64,000 bases of DNA from Gnetum montanum (Eukaryota > Streptophyta > Gnetopsida > Gnetales > Gnetaceae), in contig MNCI01025009.1 in NCBI GenBank assembly GCA_015680685.1, positions 118,836-182,835 of the forward strand, written 5' to 3'. Position numbers and translations under genes: made by a program. Of this stretch, positions 24,306 through 37,480 are shown one piece after another. Position 1 is the stretch's first letter. The number at the start of each line of letters is the position of its first letter. The notes beneath the pieces are model-generated. The model ran no database searches. It had not been told where the DNA came from and saw only the letters and a program-made list of their open reading frames with translations.

Positions 24306-25305
24306 TGTAGGAACACCTCTTCTGATCCCTTTTTTCTACCCTACATACTATGTATCTTTTTGAGTTGATTTTGTTGGGGATGATTCTTGGATGTTTTGGC
24401 ATGTTTTAGGGTGTTTTTGGCTTACTTTGATGAGTTCAAGAGGTTCTAAGATCTATGGGAAATTTTTGAGAGGAATCTGGAGGCTTCTATTATCAAAAAT
24501 AGCACTTTTATTTTTGGTAGCTTTAGAAGAGACTTCTTCCCAAATATGTCTACCAAAAATAGTAGACATCTCTTCTAGAAGAAGGGCTTTCACAATAGAT
24601 GTCCCAACAAAGCTAGAGATGACTCAGACACATGGGGAAACTTTTGAAAATGCCATTCGAATTTGGGAAACAACCAGAGAAAGATGGAAATAGCTAAAGT
24701 AAGATGGAAATATTTGAGGAGAAGGTGATAAGACTTGGGAAACATCTAAAAAACCTCAAGTTAATTTAATGAAAGGTTTGTAGGATTTTTATCTTTCAAG
24801 TGCTTATACATGTTGATGTACTTCACCATTGCAAGTGTCATAGTGCCAAGTGTCAAAGTACTAAGTGTCATAGTGCCAAGGATTTCCAATAGAGGGCAAG
24901 AGAGAGAGCTTTTGAGGAAAGAGATCTTTCCCAAGAAGAGAACTTGCGCAAGGGAGGAGAGCTTGTGCAAGAAGAGAGCTTATGCTAGGAAGTTGAGTGA
25001 GAGGAAAGGAAGAGCACTTGAAAGAGATTAGGAAAATCTCTTATAAGTGTCTTGTCATGAGCTTGGACTCCATTTTGAGTAATTAAGGATTAAGAGAGGA
25101 CAAGTGTCACCTCTAATACCCTTTTGAGAGTTGTGAGTTGAGCTTGTCCCCTCATCTTGTATGTATTTTCTATGTATTTTAAGAATTATCTTAATATAAG
25201 GAAGATTTTCTCTATTTTATTATATTGTTCTTATTTTCTAAGCTAGATCTATTTGGAAGTTATGGATTGGGTACTATTGGGGTCTATCAAGGTGTAGCCC
25301 CCTCA
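24306..25305 (+). repeat. 5' LTR of the non-autonomous element
   Basis: Starts TGTAGGAACACC and ends near CCCCCTCA. It aligns along its length with 27107-28190, sharing blocks such as GATTCTTGGATGTTTTGGC. Two internal mini-repeat zones: AGTGTCATAGTGCCA units (about 24832-24885) and AGAGAGCTT-containing units (about 24900-25000). Confidence 0.8.
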
Positions 25306-25311
25306 TGAGAT

Positions 25312-25328
25312 TGGTATTAGAGCCAAGG
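25312..25328 (+). other. Primer binding site (initiator tRNA-Met type)
   Basis: TGGTATTAGAGCCAAGG, six bases after the LTR, matches the common plant TGGTATCAGAGCC site with one C-to-T change. Confidence 0.8.
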
Positions 25329-26112
25329 TTTGCAAGTTTGCATGCTTCTGTGTTGAAGTTTTCTATTTTCTTTAAATGAAAGGAACATTATTGTGGATAT
25401 TTTTATATTGGCTTTTGAATATCATTCTTTTTGCTTTAGGTATGGGTCAAAAGCAGAAGACATATCAAGAGCTTAGACAAAGGCTTCCAAAGTTTAAGGA
25501 TTCCTTAAAGCTTTTGTGGTTGAAATGCAAGAAGTTCTTCCTAAAGTAAAGGCCCACAAGCACCAAGATTTTGCAAAATCTTCAAAAAGAGATGTGGAGA
25601 AATTCAAGACTATCTTCTAGCCATCTTGAGGAGAATTGATAGAATATCTTCTAGCCATCTTGAAGGAAAGGAAGATGAAGGATCTAATGCAATAGAGATC
25701 AATGAGAAAAGGAGTTCCCAAGTATCTATTATTGAGTGAAGGAGTGTTTAATACTCAAGGATTTCAAGGGAGGGAAGCAAGAGCTTCATAGAAGGGGCCA
25801 ATAGATTTTCAAAGTCTAAGATGGTGTATGCTACTACTCAAGAAGAGTTCCTACCTCATGAGTTATCAAAGGTGAAGAATCAAAGCTAAGATAGTGACAA
25901 AGATTAAGGGGCTTCTTTAAGGAGGATCAAGGGTAGCACTAGAAGGTATGATACTCATTATTTTTGTAATTTTTCTATACCTTTTGGGAAGGGAAACAAG
26001 ATTCTAAGTTAAGTTAAGGCTATCTCATGGAAGAGAGGAGAGTCGTCTAGCTAAGATATGTGGTAGAATGATTGCTTTGATGATTTTTTTTGTTGAATAT
26101 AATGTTAAGACC

Positions 26113-26901
26113 ATGGAGGAGAGTTTAAATTTTGAGTTGGTACCTCCAAAGCTAAATGAAGAGCTTGTTGATGATTACTTTGAAGAGGAGAAGCCATTAG
26201 AATTGGGAACTCTTATTTAGGATCTTGAATCTTCAATCTTTAAGGAGATTAGGCAACCACACATTAAAGATAAAGTTGAATCAAAGATGGATGGGAGAAG
26301 CCATGAAGAGGTAAGAAAGGATAAGCTTTGCCTTATTGATGGTAGTAATGTCTCTCATATTGAAGATAGTGTGATGGATGCTAGTTTTTCACTTTAGCTT
26401 GGTTTGTTCAATGGTAATGATGAGCATCATGATCATTGTAGTGATTGTGGTGAGATTGGAAGTCATATTGTAAATTTTGATGCCATTGTTAGTAAGAGGA
26501 AGACTAATAATGATAAATTGTTTAATGATGATGGCTATTGGGATAGTCATTATGAGAAGTTAATTATTGATGTAAGTGAAGACATTGATAATGATATGAT
26601 TTTCCAAAATTCAGATATGTTTTCTATTGATTATAGCAATGATAAATTTATGAAGTATAATGAAGGATTTGGTTGTCTTGGTTATAAAATGGAAGTAAAA
26701 CATGAAGGTAATCTACATGGTGGTGTTGAAAGGAAGCTAAGTGGTAGTCTTCCAAATACCAAGAAGAAGAAGGTGAAGAAGAGGAAAAAGAAGCAAAGAA
26801 AGGATGTTGGATTAAGAAAGTCTAATTTTTTTTTCTTATTCTTTATTTATTTCAAGTTTGAGTCATCATGGGTATGCAAGGAAATCATTCCAAGGAGATG
26901 A
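26113..26901 (+). pseudogene. Acidic ORF of the non-autonomous element, two TAG stops
   Basis: One frame runs from ATG 26113 to 26901 (263 codons including the stop) with in-frame TAG only at 26218 and 26395. The protein is rich in Asp, Glu, Asn and His, with CSDCGEIGSH in the middle and a basic run KKKKVKKRKKKQRK near the C-terminus that resembles a nuclear localisation signal. I do not recognise the family. Apart from the two TAG codons, likely former CAG, it is well preserved, so it may have been translated until recently. Confidence 0.5.
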
Positions 26902-27087
26902 TCAAATGAAGGAAGCATGGTGGGACATGAGGACAAGCCCCCATGAACAAGGAAAGTTTAAAACCAAAACCTCTAATGATATTTATTCTGATGTTTGTAA
27001 TGCATTGAGTCATGATTATTGTGATGGCCTTGAGCCATGGGAGCATGGTACCTCCTAGCTTGTGAAAGGTCATGAGGCATGACATTT

Positions 27088-27106
27088 TTAAGGGTGGGAG
27101 AGTTGG
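27088..27106 (+). other. Polypurine tract of the non-autonomous element
   Basis: AAGGGTGGGAGAGTTGG ends right at the TGTAGG start of the 3' LTR. Confidence 0.75.
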
Positions 27107-28190
27107 TGTAGGGAGACATCTTCCAGTCCTGTTGTTCTACCCTACATACTATCTATCTTTTGAGTTGATTTGGTTGGGGATGATTCTTGGATGTTTTGGC
27201 ATGTTTTAGAGTGTTTTTGGCTCACTTTGATGAGTATAGGAGGTTCCAAGGTCTATGGACACTTGTTGGAAGGCATTTGGAGGCTCCCAACATTAAAAGT
27301 ACTTTTATTGTTGGCACCTTCAGAAGAGACGTTTCCCTAGAAAGATAGACAACTTTCTAGAGATGTCTTTCCAAAGATGTCTTCCCTAAAGAGTAGAAGT
27401 TTACCAAAAATAGTAGATATCTCTCCTGAATGTAGGGATTTCATAGTAGAAATTCCAACAAAGTTAGAGATGACCTAGATGCATGGGAAAACTCTCGAAA
27501 ATGTTGTTACAATTTGGAAAACAACCAAAGAGAGATGGAAATAGTCAAAGAAAGATGGAAATAACTAAGGATAAGATGAGAAAACTTGGAAAATATCTAA
27601 AGAACCTCAAGATAAGTTGAGGAAATGTTTCTAGGTTTTTTACCTTTTAGTTCAACACTTGAAATGTTGAACTTTTCTTGAGGAAATGAAAACAATATAA
27701 ATGTTGATGTAGTTCAACATTGCAAGTGCCACAGTGCCAAGTGCCAAAGTGCCAAAGTTCCAAGGATTCCCAATAGAGGGCAAGAGAGAGAGCTCTTCAA
27801 GAAAGAGAGCTTCCACAAAAAGAGAACTTGTGCAAGGGAGAAGAGCTTGTCTAAGAAGAGAGCTTGTTCAAGGAAGTGTAGGGAGAGGCAAGGGAGACCA
27901 TTTTAGAAAGATTAGGAGAATCTCTTATAAGTATCTTGTCTTGAGCTTTGGCTCCATTGTGAGAAATTGAGGATTAAGAAATAACAAGTATGACCTCTAA
28001 GATCCTCAAGAGAGTTGTGAGATGAGCTTGGCTCCTCATCTTTGATGTATTTTCTATGTATCTTGAGAATTATCTTAATAGAAGAAAGATTTTCTCTATT
28101 TTATTATATTTTTCTTATTTTCTAAGCTAGATCTACATGAAAGTTGTGGATTGGGTCCTATTGCAGTATATTAAGGTGTAACCCCTACAC
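27107..28190 (+). repeat. 3' LTR of the non-autonomous element
   Basis: Starts TGTAGGGAGACA and ends CCCCTACA, giving TGTAGG/CCTACA inverted ends. Same mini-repeat zones as the 5' LTR, with AAGTGCCAAAGTGCC and AGAGAGCTTGT units. Confidence 0.8.
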
Positions 28191-28559
28191 CATTAATTCA
28201 CCTACATTTTATTTGATTATAACTAAATTTTAGTATAAAATCATAGCATGAAAAACATAAAATTGATCCAACCAAAACCAAAAACATGAAGATATTTACA
28301 AAGTTAAGAAGTTGGAGAACTCCAAAGAGTGTTTTATTTTTTTTTATTTTCTTATTTTTTTGTGTAGATGCAACATATTACATATTCTTCATAAATACCA
28401 ATAAAAGATCTATAGAATATATCTTAGTTGGTTTTCTTACATACTTTTCTTCCTAAGATACTATTAGAATTCCACTATTAGTAAGCTGCATGGTAGTTTA
28501 AAGCTATGTTCTAAGCATAGATAACACAATTGAGTATTATTTTTAAAAAATGTACTTAC
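28191..28559. other. Intergenic AT-rich DNA
   Basis: No gene or repeat recognised; it may hold further LINE sequence decayed beyond recognition. Confidence 0.4.
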
Positions 28560-30330
28560 GATGTCTTAAATTCAAAGTAGGCATTAAATGGTAAGGCCTT
28601 TGGTATAAGTTGCTACTAATTTTGGATTAAGGTCCTCCTTTTCTCTTCAATGGTCAATTTTTCAAGGTTGTCCTCTAGCTCCCTATCTTTTTATTATTGG
28701 TGTAGAATTTTTCTTTTACATAATATTCATTGTGTTCTACAAAAAAATACTTTAAAAGAATTTCAATTAATTATCAAGGAATGTAATTTCTTAATAATGA
28801 CTTTACAAATAATTATTTTTTATGATTAATAATTATTTATAACATATTAATGCTCTTTAGCTAGAGTGAAGGATTACTACATGTTATCTAGCTCTTAGAT
28901 TAGTTGGAAAAAATCTATTATTTATTGTAATGAAAATATTGAAGAATGGAGTACTTTCAAGACTTGAAAAATCTTGAAAAAAAAATTCTTCAAAATTTTA
29001 GGAATACCTTTTTTTTTAAAGCCTACTCTTACTATTTTATGGACTTATGTGGTTGATAAAGTTGAAAAGAAGCTTCATAAATGGAATGGGAAAAAAACTC
29101 ACTCTTGTTGGTAAAGTTTTAATTATTAAACAAATATTTCAATCAACTCATGTATGTTACTTTAGCAATTGGAACCTTTCTAACACTTCTTATAATACAA
29201 TTAATTATATTATCTACCAATTTCTTTGATTTTCTAAGTAACATAGATAAGGTTTTTCTAGAATTTCTTGGGATATTTGTATTAGTACCAAGAAAGATTA
29301 AGGACTTAGCCTCATTAATTATTATAACTAGGGTATTTCTCTTCTAGTAAAATGGATTGCAAAGTGCATTAACAAAGATGATTTTTGGATACACCTTTTA
29401 AGAAATAGACTTATGTAAGGAAAACCTAAGAAGGATAACAATTGGTCTTCTAATAACTTTCTTCGATGTCTTCTTTACCATCAACCCATTTTATTCTTGA
29501 TTCACTAATTCATTAATAAATTTGCAAGACATGGTGCAAGCTTAGTAAATATTGGAATTAAAATCATATTACGATTTTAGAAAATATGCTTTAAGAAAAT
29601 TAGCTCATGGTGGCTTGCTTTTAATGAAGAAGCTTAGGCTACAAATGCATCTAGATTATGTACCACTTAGAGCAAATTTGGTATCACTACAATTTCTTGT
29701 ATATGAATGCATGATAGATGGATTACTTTGAATGAAGCTTCTAGCCTCTACAATTTGAATAGAAAGAAGAAGAATTTTTTTAAAAAATTCATATCTAATA
29801 TTGATAATTAATTTAAAGTTAATAACAATTTGCATCAGGCTTTTCTAGATATTTTTTGGAAGGATGGTAGATCTATTTTATATTCTAATTCAAAAGTTAC
29901 TTATGAGATTATTTCAAAGAATTATTTCATTTATAAACAATTCAATAAATCCTAAACTATACAATAGTCATTGTTACTTTTAAATAAGAAAAATTAAAGA
30001 TATTTGGAGAGCTTCTACATTTCTTAAAATTCCTATTTTTTACGATGTCTTATTCATCAAGGTCTTTAAGGACTTATCTTAAACATATGAGAAATGGTTC
30101 TCAATGTTCTCTTTGTAGATGTTAAGAATCATTTTCAATTTTTTAAAGTATCCTCTTACTCAACATATTTTTACCAAGCATAAAGAAAGTCATTCTTGGT
30201 AATCAATCTACTTTGTCTACTTCCTTTCTTTGCATTTGGAAATGTCTTTGACTCTATCAAATCCCGATTCGTAAATGATATCTTTGCATAATGAAGATGA
30301 TGTCTCTTCATAACAAGTTTTGTAATTATT
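28560..30330 (+). pseudogene. 5'-truncated LINE, RT and C-terminal zinc region
   Basis: Blocks in plant LINE order: QGCPLAPYLF (28663-28692, RT), a degraded YADD region (LNNDFTN near 28795), SWKKSIIYCNENIEEW (28900-28945), then VEKKLHKWNGKKLTLVGKV (29058-29115). Further on come IWRASTFLKIPIF (about 30010) and a Cys-rich stretch with CSLCRC (about 30105-30125), matching the LINE zinc-binding end. The endonuclease half is missing and frames shift several times. Confidence 0.7.
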
Positions 30331-30775
30331 ATAATTAAGACTCAAAAGGAGAAGTTTTAATTAAGATCCTAAAGGATGCATTGTCATAATGGGAATGTGT
30401 CTAGAGGTGACCTTTGAGGGTTTGACCTAAGGTATTTATACCCAAGCATTAGAGGTTATATCAGCATGTAGTTACAGAGCTGGTAAAGATGAGTAATAGA
30501 TGTCAAGTGAAGCAAGAGAAAAAGGTAACTAGCCATTTATTTTGGCTAGTTGTAGGCCTAACTATGATGACAATGCTAGATAGCCTCTAAGGGATATATG
30601 CTAAAGGAAGATAACCCTAAGAAATACTTAAAGCATGATTTAAATAAATTATTCCATATTAATAAAGCATTTATTTTATTTTATTTTTGCATTTCCTTAT
30701 TATTTTCCTTATGCATAATGTCAAATGTAATGTATATTTGACATTTTCTATAACAACTAGAAACAAAATGTTATA
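30301..30775 (+). repeat. LTR-like dispersed repeat, copy 1
   Basis: About 475 bp, strongly similar by eye to 44685-45165 in the same orientation. It contains TATTTATACCCAAGCATTAG, TATA-like on either strand (30433-30440). It is followed at 30778 by TGGTATCAAAGAAAACC, which resembles an iMet primer site, suggesting a + strand 5' LTR. No coding domain follows. Confidence 0.5.
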
Positions 30776-32029
30776 TTTGGTATCAAAGAAAACCATGATC
30801 CAAGGACCAATCAAAATAAAGGTCCAACTATAATCTAATGATGAATCATAGAGCCATAACCTAGGGAGTATTATGGATCATCACCAGATGTGCCTCATAT
30901 TTAAAATGATCCATGTAAGCTAGGAGATACCTCTTAGTGATTTTTAAGAATAATTGAGTTAGGATGGCACATCTACAAAAGAACCATGAATGTGTATCAT
31001 GTTCAAAATAGATACTACAAACCAACAAGATTCTTTCAAGGAGTAATCAAGAGATTCGATTATGCCTCAACAATGCACGTCAATTTGAAGAGACATTGGT
31101 AAGACAAGGATACATTGATCCAAGTTACTCATACCCATCTTATAGTATTATTAGAAATTTTAGTTGATTAAGATCATTATTAGGTTTTTCCCATAAGGTT
31201 AGTAGCCATGACCTAAGTTGAACTTGTTTTTCTTGGAACTTATTGTCTTCAAATACCTAACATTAATATAGCCATAAGATTGTATCATTCCTACTCAACC
31301 AATAAGAGTTATTATCTTGAGATTCATAGGGAAACCAATGCTCAGTAGTTAATGTTGTGATCTCTTACTTTGCAAACTCTCTCCTTAGTACCTCACTGGG
31401 GTATAACCATGTTCCATGCTTACATCCCATTTATGAAATTGTAAGATGTATGTGTTACATTTTGTTTAAGAGTCAATATATCATTTATAATCAAATCCAA
31501 ACTATACAAAGTCCTCATATAGTCCATATGTCAATCTAGTAATGTAAATTCGATAAAATAGATTAATTAGTTCCTTTCAAATCTAGAAAATCCAACTTAG
31601 GTTTGGGACCCTAAAAGCATGTCAAATGTGTAGTACTCATTGACGCAATTCCAATATTACAAATTTCATCTCAATTGGACTTATAGTTTTGGATATATCA
31701 CTATGTAAATTATCTCATTATGCATGCTTCATAAAATAATAAATTAAATTATAAATTATTTAAAAAAGTCAAAATTTAAGGATCAAGAAGTGAACCCAAA
31801 ACCTTTCCTTAGCCAACCAAACCTATACCCTATCCTCCACCGAACCACCACATCAACCACTAGGAAAAGGAAGAATAAAATAATAATAAAAAGTTAAAAA
31901 AATCTTAATATCAAAATTGGAAGTGGGACTTAAACCAAAGACCTCATCTTTTCCAAGTCCAATTCTTAAGGCTCAACTAGCTAGCCACTAGCTTGCTACT
32001 CCTTGTTATTTAATAGTATGCATATGTAT
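30776..32029. other. Intergenic DNA; possible SINE-like fragments
   Basis: No gene. Two similar blocks near 31785-31860 and 31918-31990 include AAGTGGGACTTAAACC and a GACCTC-like motif, reminiscent of an inverted tRNA B-box as in SINEs. Weak evidence. The last five bases, TGTAT (32025-32029), are the left target duplication of C. Confidence 0.35.
32025..32029. other. Left target-site duplication of C
   Basis: TGTAT, repeated exactly at 42061-42065. Confidence 0.8.
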
Positions 32030-32876
32030 TAATGAGTAGAGAATACCCCTTACACTCAACCATATGAATCACAAGAATTCACGTGTGATTTGGTGGAATT
32101 CTATAGATCTTAATTCTTCAAGTATACTAGTTCTAAAAAGTAAAGTCCCTAATTGTTACAATCATCATCTTCCCAACTATAATTGTGAAATGCAAAAGTA
32201 TGGTTAAGTACAACTGAGACATTTGATTTTTATCATTTATTATGTTTTATGTTCTTGGTGCTTAAAATAAAGGAATGAAGTAATTTTAATGGCTATTTTA
32301 TTCTAACTAACTAATTAATCTTTAACTAATCCTAACATAAGTATCTAGTCCCACTTTTCATACACATCTTAAACATGTATAATGATGTTGGATTACGAAA
32401 TGTTAAGTGTTGCTAGGATTACCAAGCATTGTGCACATGCTCAAAGTGGTTGTACTTATGTGCCTAATTAATTGCTATTTAGCCTAGCTAACTTAACTTA
32501 GCTTAATTTATCTTAACTAATTTAAATCATTAAATAAAATTACATAAAATATTAAATGCATAAATAAAATATTCAATCTAGCCAAAGTGCTACACGGTTT
32601 ATTAGAAAGCTCATATTTATTGCCACACACACTACCATGCTTAGGTACAACAATGCTCAAATAAAGATCTATACACTCAATGACTCTTGCTATGGGCACT
32701 TGGGAAAATATTCTAACTTTGGGAAGGAAAGAGCTCTGCTATGCTATGATAAAAATTATGTCGAAACTATGCACCTAAATGCTATATTTATAGGCTGGCA
32801 CATATCCTATGACATTAAAAATCTGACATCACCTTTGAGCCCCCAATATTAGAGCTAGACAAAATACAATTCATCA
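32030..32876 (-). repeat. 3' LTR of C (L4)
   Basis: Starts TAATGAGTAG (TGATGA with one G-to-A) and ends TTCATCA. TATA box on the - strand at 32785-32792. U3 repeats are decayed GATATC type. Confidence 0.85.
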
Positions 32877-32888
32877 TACCCCCATGAC
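32877..32888 (-). other. Polypurine tract of C
   Basis: + strand TACCCCCATGAC next to the LTR; purine-rich on the - strand. Confidence 0.75.
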
Positions 32889-33204
32889 TAAATGAAAACT
32901 TTTCCTCAAGTGAACAAAAGGAGGAAAAAGTCCCTTACAAAATATTGGGAAGGTATGGGATTATTGACTAACATGCAAACTAACTTACATGGAACAAATA
33001 GATTCTAAGTGCCCAAGTGTATGGATTTACAATCTTTTACAAAATTTGGTTTTCATGACAATAGAATTGAATACCTTGGCCAAAACTGACATCCAACACC
33101 TCTGGTAGCTAAAGAATAAGAAAGAAGATTCAATGATCATGAAGGATCCATGTTGCATGGTGTTGTTGCTAATTCCTTAGTGAATATAGTCTCACCTCTA
33201 GTTC
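32889..33204 (-). other. Short PPT-to-spacer segment of C where ORF3 is absent
   Basis: The part next to the PPT matches A1 and D (ACTAAATGAAAACT, AAGTGCCCAA). It then joins the spacer directly at about 33205 (CCCATTGCAATCACAAC). A2 shows the same join at about 9285, so both derive from one ORF3-less lineage. Confidence 0.6.
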
Positions 33205-34820
33205 ACACTTCCCATTGCAATCACAACAAAATCATGGATTAGTATGCAATGTGTAACTGATGGCTTTTAGGTACCTTATCTCATTGGTAGTTATACTTGG
33301 CTAGGTTATGATTATGGTGAATTGATTGTTTTAATAATATTAGTAGGAAGGCTGAAAAATAGGATGAAATGAATAAGTGGTCCATTATTAAATTCCAGAA
33401 AGCTCAAATGCAATGAAATTCTTGAAGAGGATTAAAGAATTGAAAATAACAAAATTGAGGATTTCACTAAAAAACATTGTGAAGATGCACACAATTGAAT
33501 GTCATTGATGGGGCATGAAAAAGGATTTGATTGTGAGAATGCCTACAGATAAAGAACTTAACTATTCCAACCAAAAGGTATGCAGGTGGATCCTTCCCAA
33601 AGTAGGCACCTACCCTTGTAACCCTTGCATATCCTCAAACCAAGGAGTCCATGGGTCCCATGGGTGGTTAATGATTATGGAAAGTTAAGTATGAAAAATC
33701 AGAAGAAACTACTAAAGAATTTTGCCACATCAAACTAAGACATCGAATAAGAACATGAACATCAGTAGTAAGGTGAGGCATAAAAAGCATAGATGGATGA
33801 GAGAGTGAAAGTGGGATGTAGATCCTAATTATGATCACATGAAGTCCGTTGTGAATTTTGTGGTTAAGTGACCTAATAAAATCCATCCTTAGTGCAAATC
33901 AAAACCAACCACATTCAGTGACTTCACATTTTCACTCTAAGATTGGTCCACCTCCTTGAGACATAAGAGTGCTCCTACAAAACAACCACCATTCCTTATT
34001 TAAGAAGAAAAGAGAAGTAGGAAGTGAGAAAGAGCATTAGTTAGAGAGGATCTTCTGGCATGGGTAACATGTCTTTGTAGTCTCATAACCAATGCATGTA
34101 GCCTATTTATTTTTCCTAAGGGATGTTCTTTGAATTCCCATCATTTTTTTTATTTTTCTTTTTTATTTTTGTTTTTGAATATAAACCACACTGTGCAAAG
34201 ACTTATTCAACTTTTTGTAATTGGTTGACACAGGATAGTAACAAATCCATGAAAACATCCATGCATCCAAGTAAGAAAAAATGTATAAAGCATATTGAGT
34301 CCCCTTGAAGTCACACCCTATTCAAACCTTTGAATCCTTTCCAAGTATAGAAACTACCAAGGTCACAAGTTCATTAAAGTTTCATTATTGAAAAGGAACC
34401 TCACACTTTCAAAACTATAATACGATAAAGTTTGTGAATGGGTGGATGAGATTGACTCACTACCTATTTCAAGAAAAAGAAATCATGTATGAGTTATCAA
34501 TAACAAAATTCAAAGCTAGAATCTAGACACCAATAATCAAATAACTAGATAGCACATGCCCACATCAAGCAAACCATATTGTACCCAATTATCAAAAAGG
34601 CATGTTATTATTAGAACATACTAAGAAAATCACACCAAAATAAAGAAAAATATACAAGAAATTGTAAAATATTCAAGAAAAATAAAAATTACTAATAATG
34701 TTGTAAAATAAATATTGGAAAAAATTAATAAAGTAAAAACAAAAAGGTGTAAGATAAAGAAGGTGTAAAATAAAAAGTTGTAAAAATAACAAGGTGTAAA
34801 ACAAAAAAATAAAAAACTAA
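33205..34820 (-). other. Spacer of C
   Basis: Non-coding block shared with A1, A2 and D. No TATA-plus-repeat module like that of A1 and D was found. A single CATTGATGGGGC motif lies at about 33507. Confidence 0.6.
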
Positions 34821-36200
34821 GGAGCCACTTATATGATTAGCATGGATGGTCATCTCCCCCATGACTAAGTTGAAAGGAGGAGATTCAAAGCATGGTTGTC
34901 CATCCGAGAAGGTGTTGTGAACACTAGCTTCCTTATACTCATGGAAAGGTTTAATTTGTTGCATGTTGATTAGTTGTTTTTTGTTTGAGCTCTTAGGTTT
35001 GTAGATTAACATGGACCTAGAAAAAAAGGTTTTATAAATGATGTAAGCCCCTTCCCGTAATTTCTAAAACTTAGTTCATTAAGGTATGTGTGTGGGGTTC
35101 CAATAGAAGACCTTATCTCTCAGATGAAATTTGAGTTTCCTAATTCTAAGATTATGGCATTTTTTATTAAATGCCTTGTACAAGTCACTAGATGATAGGG
35201 CCACCAATTATTTTTCATCTAGTAGGTTGATATTCATTAAACTTTCTTTTTATGCTAAACTTAAGTCAAGGTCAAGGTCACAAGCTATTAAAAGTGTACA
35301 AAGCTTGGATTGAATAGGAAGAGTTGGTAGTTTTTCATATACCAGCTCATAGGGAGAGTAGCCTATAAGGAGCTTCCAGGTGGAGCGATAGGCCTTGATG
35401 GTATCATTGAGTTTCATGCTCTAGTCTTTCCTATATTTGCTAATTGTGCTCATCAAGATCATAGTGATTTCCCTATTTTAACCTTGGCTTGACCATTAGC
35501 TTGGGGATGATAAGGTGCTATTAACTTATGCTCAACCCCCAAGCGTTGCATGAGCTTTTGCAAGGTAATTCCTATAAAGCAGGTTCCATTATTAGAAATT
35601 AATGCACATGGTAGTCCAAACTTGTTTACAACATTCTATTATACAAATCAAGCAGCAATAAGAGATTTATAATCAGTGACATCTATTACTTCTACCCATT
35701 TCGTACAATAGTCAACAGTGATTATGATGTATGTCTTTCCACTATGAGATCCATGAAGTCAATGCCCTAGATATTGAAGGGTTCTAATGGTTGGATCTAC
35801 TATTAAGGTTCCTCCATTCGAGTAATTATTCCACCATCATGTTGGCAATGTTGACAAAAGCTAACAAATTGGTGAGCATCCCTAAAAAGTGTTGGCTAGT
35901 AATACCCTACCACTAGGATCTTAATGGTTGTATGTCTTCGAGCATAGTTGTCTCCACAAGGACCCTCATGAGCATCCTAGAGAATGTGTAGTTGATCAGC
36001 ATCAGGGATACACCAACAAACTATGCCATTGGTGCACACCTTATAGAGGTACCTGTTGATCTCCATGAAGCATTTCACCTAGTAAAAAAACTGTTATTTC
36101 TTTCAATGGTCCAACTCTTATGGCATGTCTTGAGTAAGAAGATAGTTGAGAATTCCATCATACCATTTAGGCTCAATGGGCAAGTATTTAGTTAAAGTGT
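34821..36200 (-). pseudogene. Integrase of C, decayed
   Basis: The catalytic block retains GIDFM near 35755-35775, preceded by NI-stop where A2 reads DIW (TGG to TAG). The core's far end lies around 35350-35420. The pol tail (34820-35012) shows GEMTIHANHISGS. The HHCC region is around 35870-36080. Decay at Trp and Gln codons dominates. Confidence 0.75.
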
Positions 36201-36259
36201 TAGCAATGAGAAGTTCATTAGAAAACTAATTAAACAATGGGCTTTCCTCCTCTTGTTAT

Positions 36260-37480
36260 CCCATTGCAACCAAGATAAGTGTTCAGCGACCACATATTAG
36301 TTCCCTTTTGGTCTACCATTGTAAAATCAAATTCCTACGAGATCACTAGCCACAGTATGACATACAGACTCATCATTGTCTTATTCATTAAGAAAAAAAT
36401 TTCACTATGGTCCATGTGCACAAACACTTTGTCCCCAAGTAGCCATCAATTCTTGTTCTATGATGGTGTAGTTTAGCTATGTATCCACAATGCTTTGACT
36501 TGTGCAGTGGATATAATATGGAAATTTATTCTTGTCCAATTGCATAAGCAAAGCCTCCAATGCATAATTTGATGTATCTATCATGATGTAAAATGGTCTG
36601 GATTGGTCTAGTGCTTGTAGAATTGAAGATTCTACAAGTTTCTCCTTTAGCTATTGGAATGCATTTTCACATTCCTTGGTCCAAAAAAATGAAGCATCTT
36701 TCTTTATTAGCTTAACCAATGATTTTATGATCTTAAAGAAATTCTCTATGAATTATTGGTAGTAACCAATATGTCCAAGGAATGACTAGACATCTTTTAC
36801 AGTTTCTATTTGATAGGTAATTTCTTCAATGACCCGAATCTTTTCAAGGATAACCTTAATTCCTACTTGTGAATTTTTTCCCCAAAATAATGCCTTTCTA
36901 GACCATCATATGGCTCTTCTAGTAATTGAGTTAATAATTGGTCTCTAGGCATCTTTTAAGCACTTAGGATGATCTAGGGCTTGCAAAAATGTAACTCCAT
37001 AAGTGGAGAAGTCATCCATAAAGACTTCCACCCTACTACTTATTTGTTGTGAAAAAATACTCAAGACCAAGTAGTGGAATGTGGCTATGGTAGTGCATAG
37101 GTTGAAAGACATCTTTCAATATGCAAAAGTCCTCCATAGACTTGTGAATGTTGTTTTGGCTTGATACTTTAGCATGATTTGGATTTGGTTATAGCCACTA
37201 TAACCATCCAAAAAATTATAATAGCATTACCTAGAAATGGTGTCCAACACCTTATCTGCAAATGGAAATGGAAAGTGATCTTTGAATGTTGCCATATTCA
37301 ATAGCCGAACGTCGATGCAAACCCCACACTTACCAAATTTCCTTGGCACAATCATGAGTGGGCTAACCCAATCACTATCTACAATGGGATAGATAAACCT
37401 CATCTTGAGGAGTTGTTCAATTTCCTCTTTGATGATCTACTTAAATTTTGGATTCAACTACCATTACAACTATCTCCTTA
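36260..37480 (-). pseudogene. Reverse transcriptase and RNase H of C, decayed
   Basis: RT shows YYNFLDGYSGYNQI near 37185-37230 and an intact catalytic VFMDDF near 37012-37032. RNase H lies at about 36260-36620 but is more damaged than in A2 and D. Frameshifts are frequent. Confidence 0.8.

Larger units (their letters stand above)
24306..28190 (+). mobile_element. Non-autonomous LTR retrotransposon, ~3.9 kb
   Basis: Two ~1-kb LTRs in direct orientation flank 1.8 kb of internal DNA. An iMet-type primer site follows the left LTR and a purine tract precedes the right one. No protease, RT, RNase H or integrase is visible, so it must have depended on another element. The internal part has an ATG at 25442 (MGQKQKTYQELRQRLPKF) in gag position, soon frameshifted, and an acidic reading frame (26113-26901). 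Confidence 0.75.
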
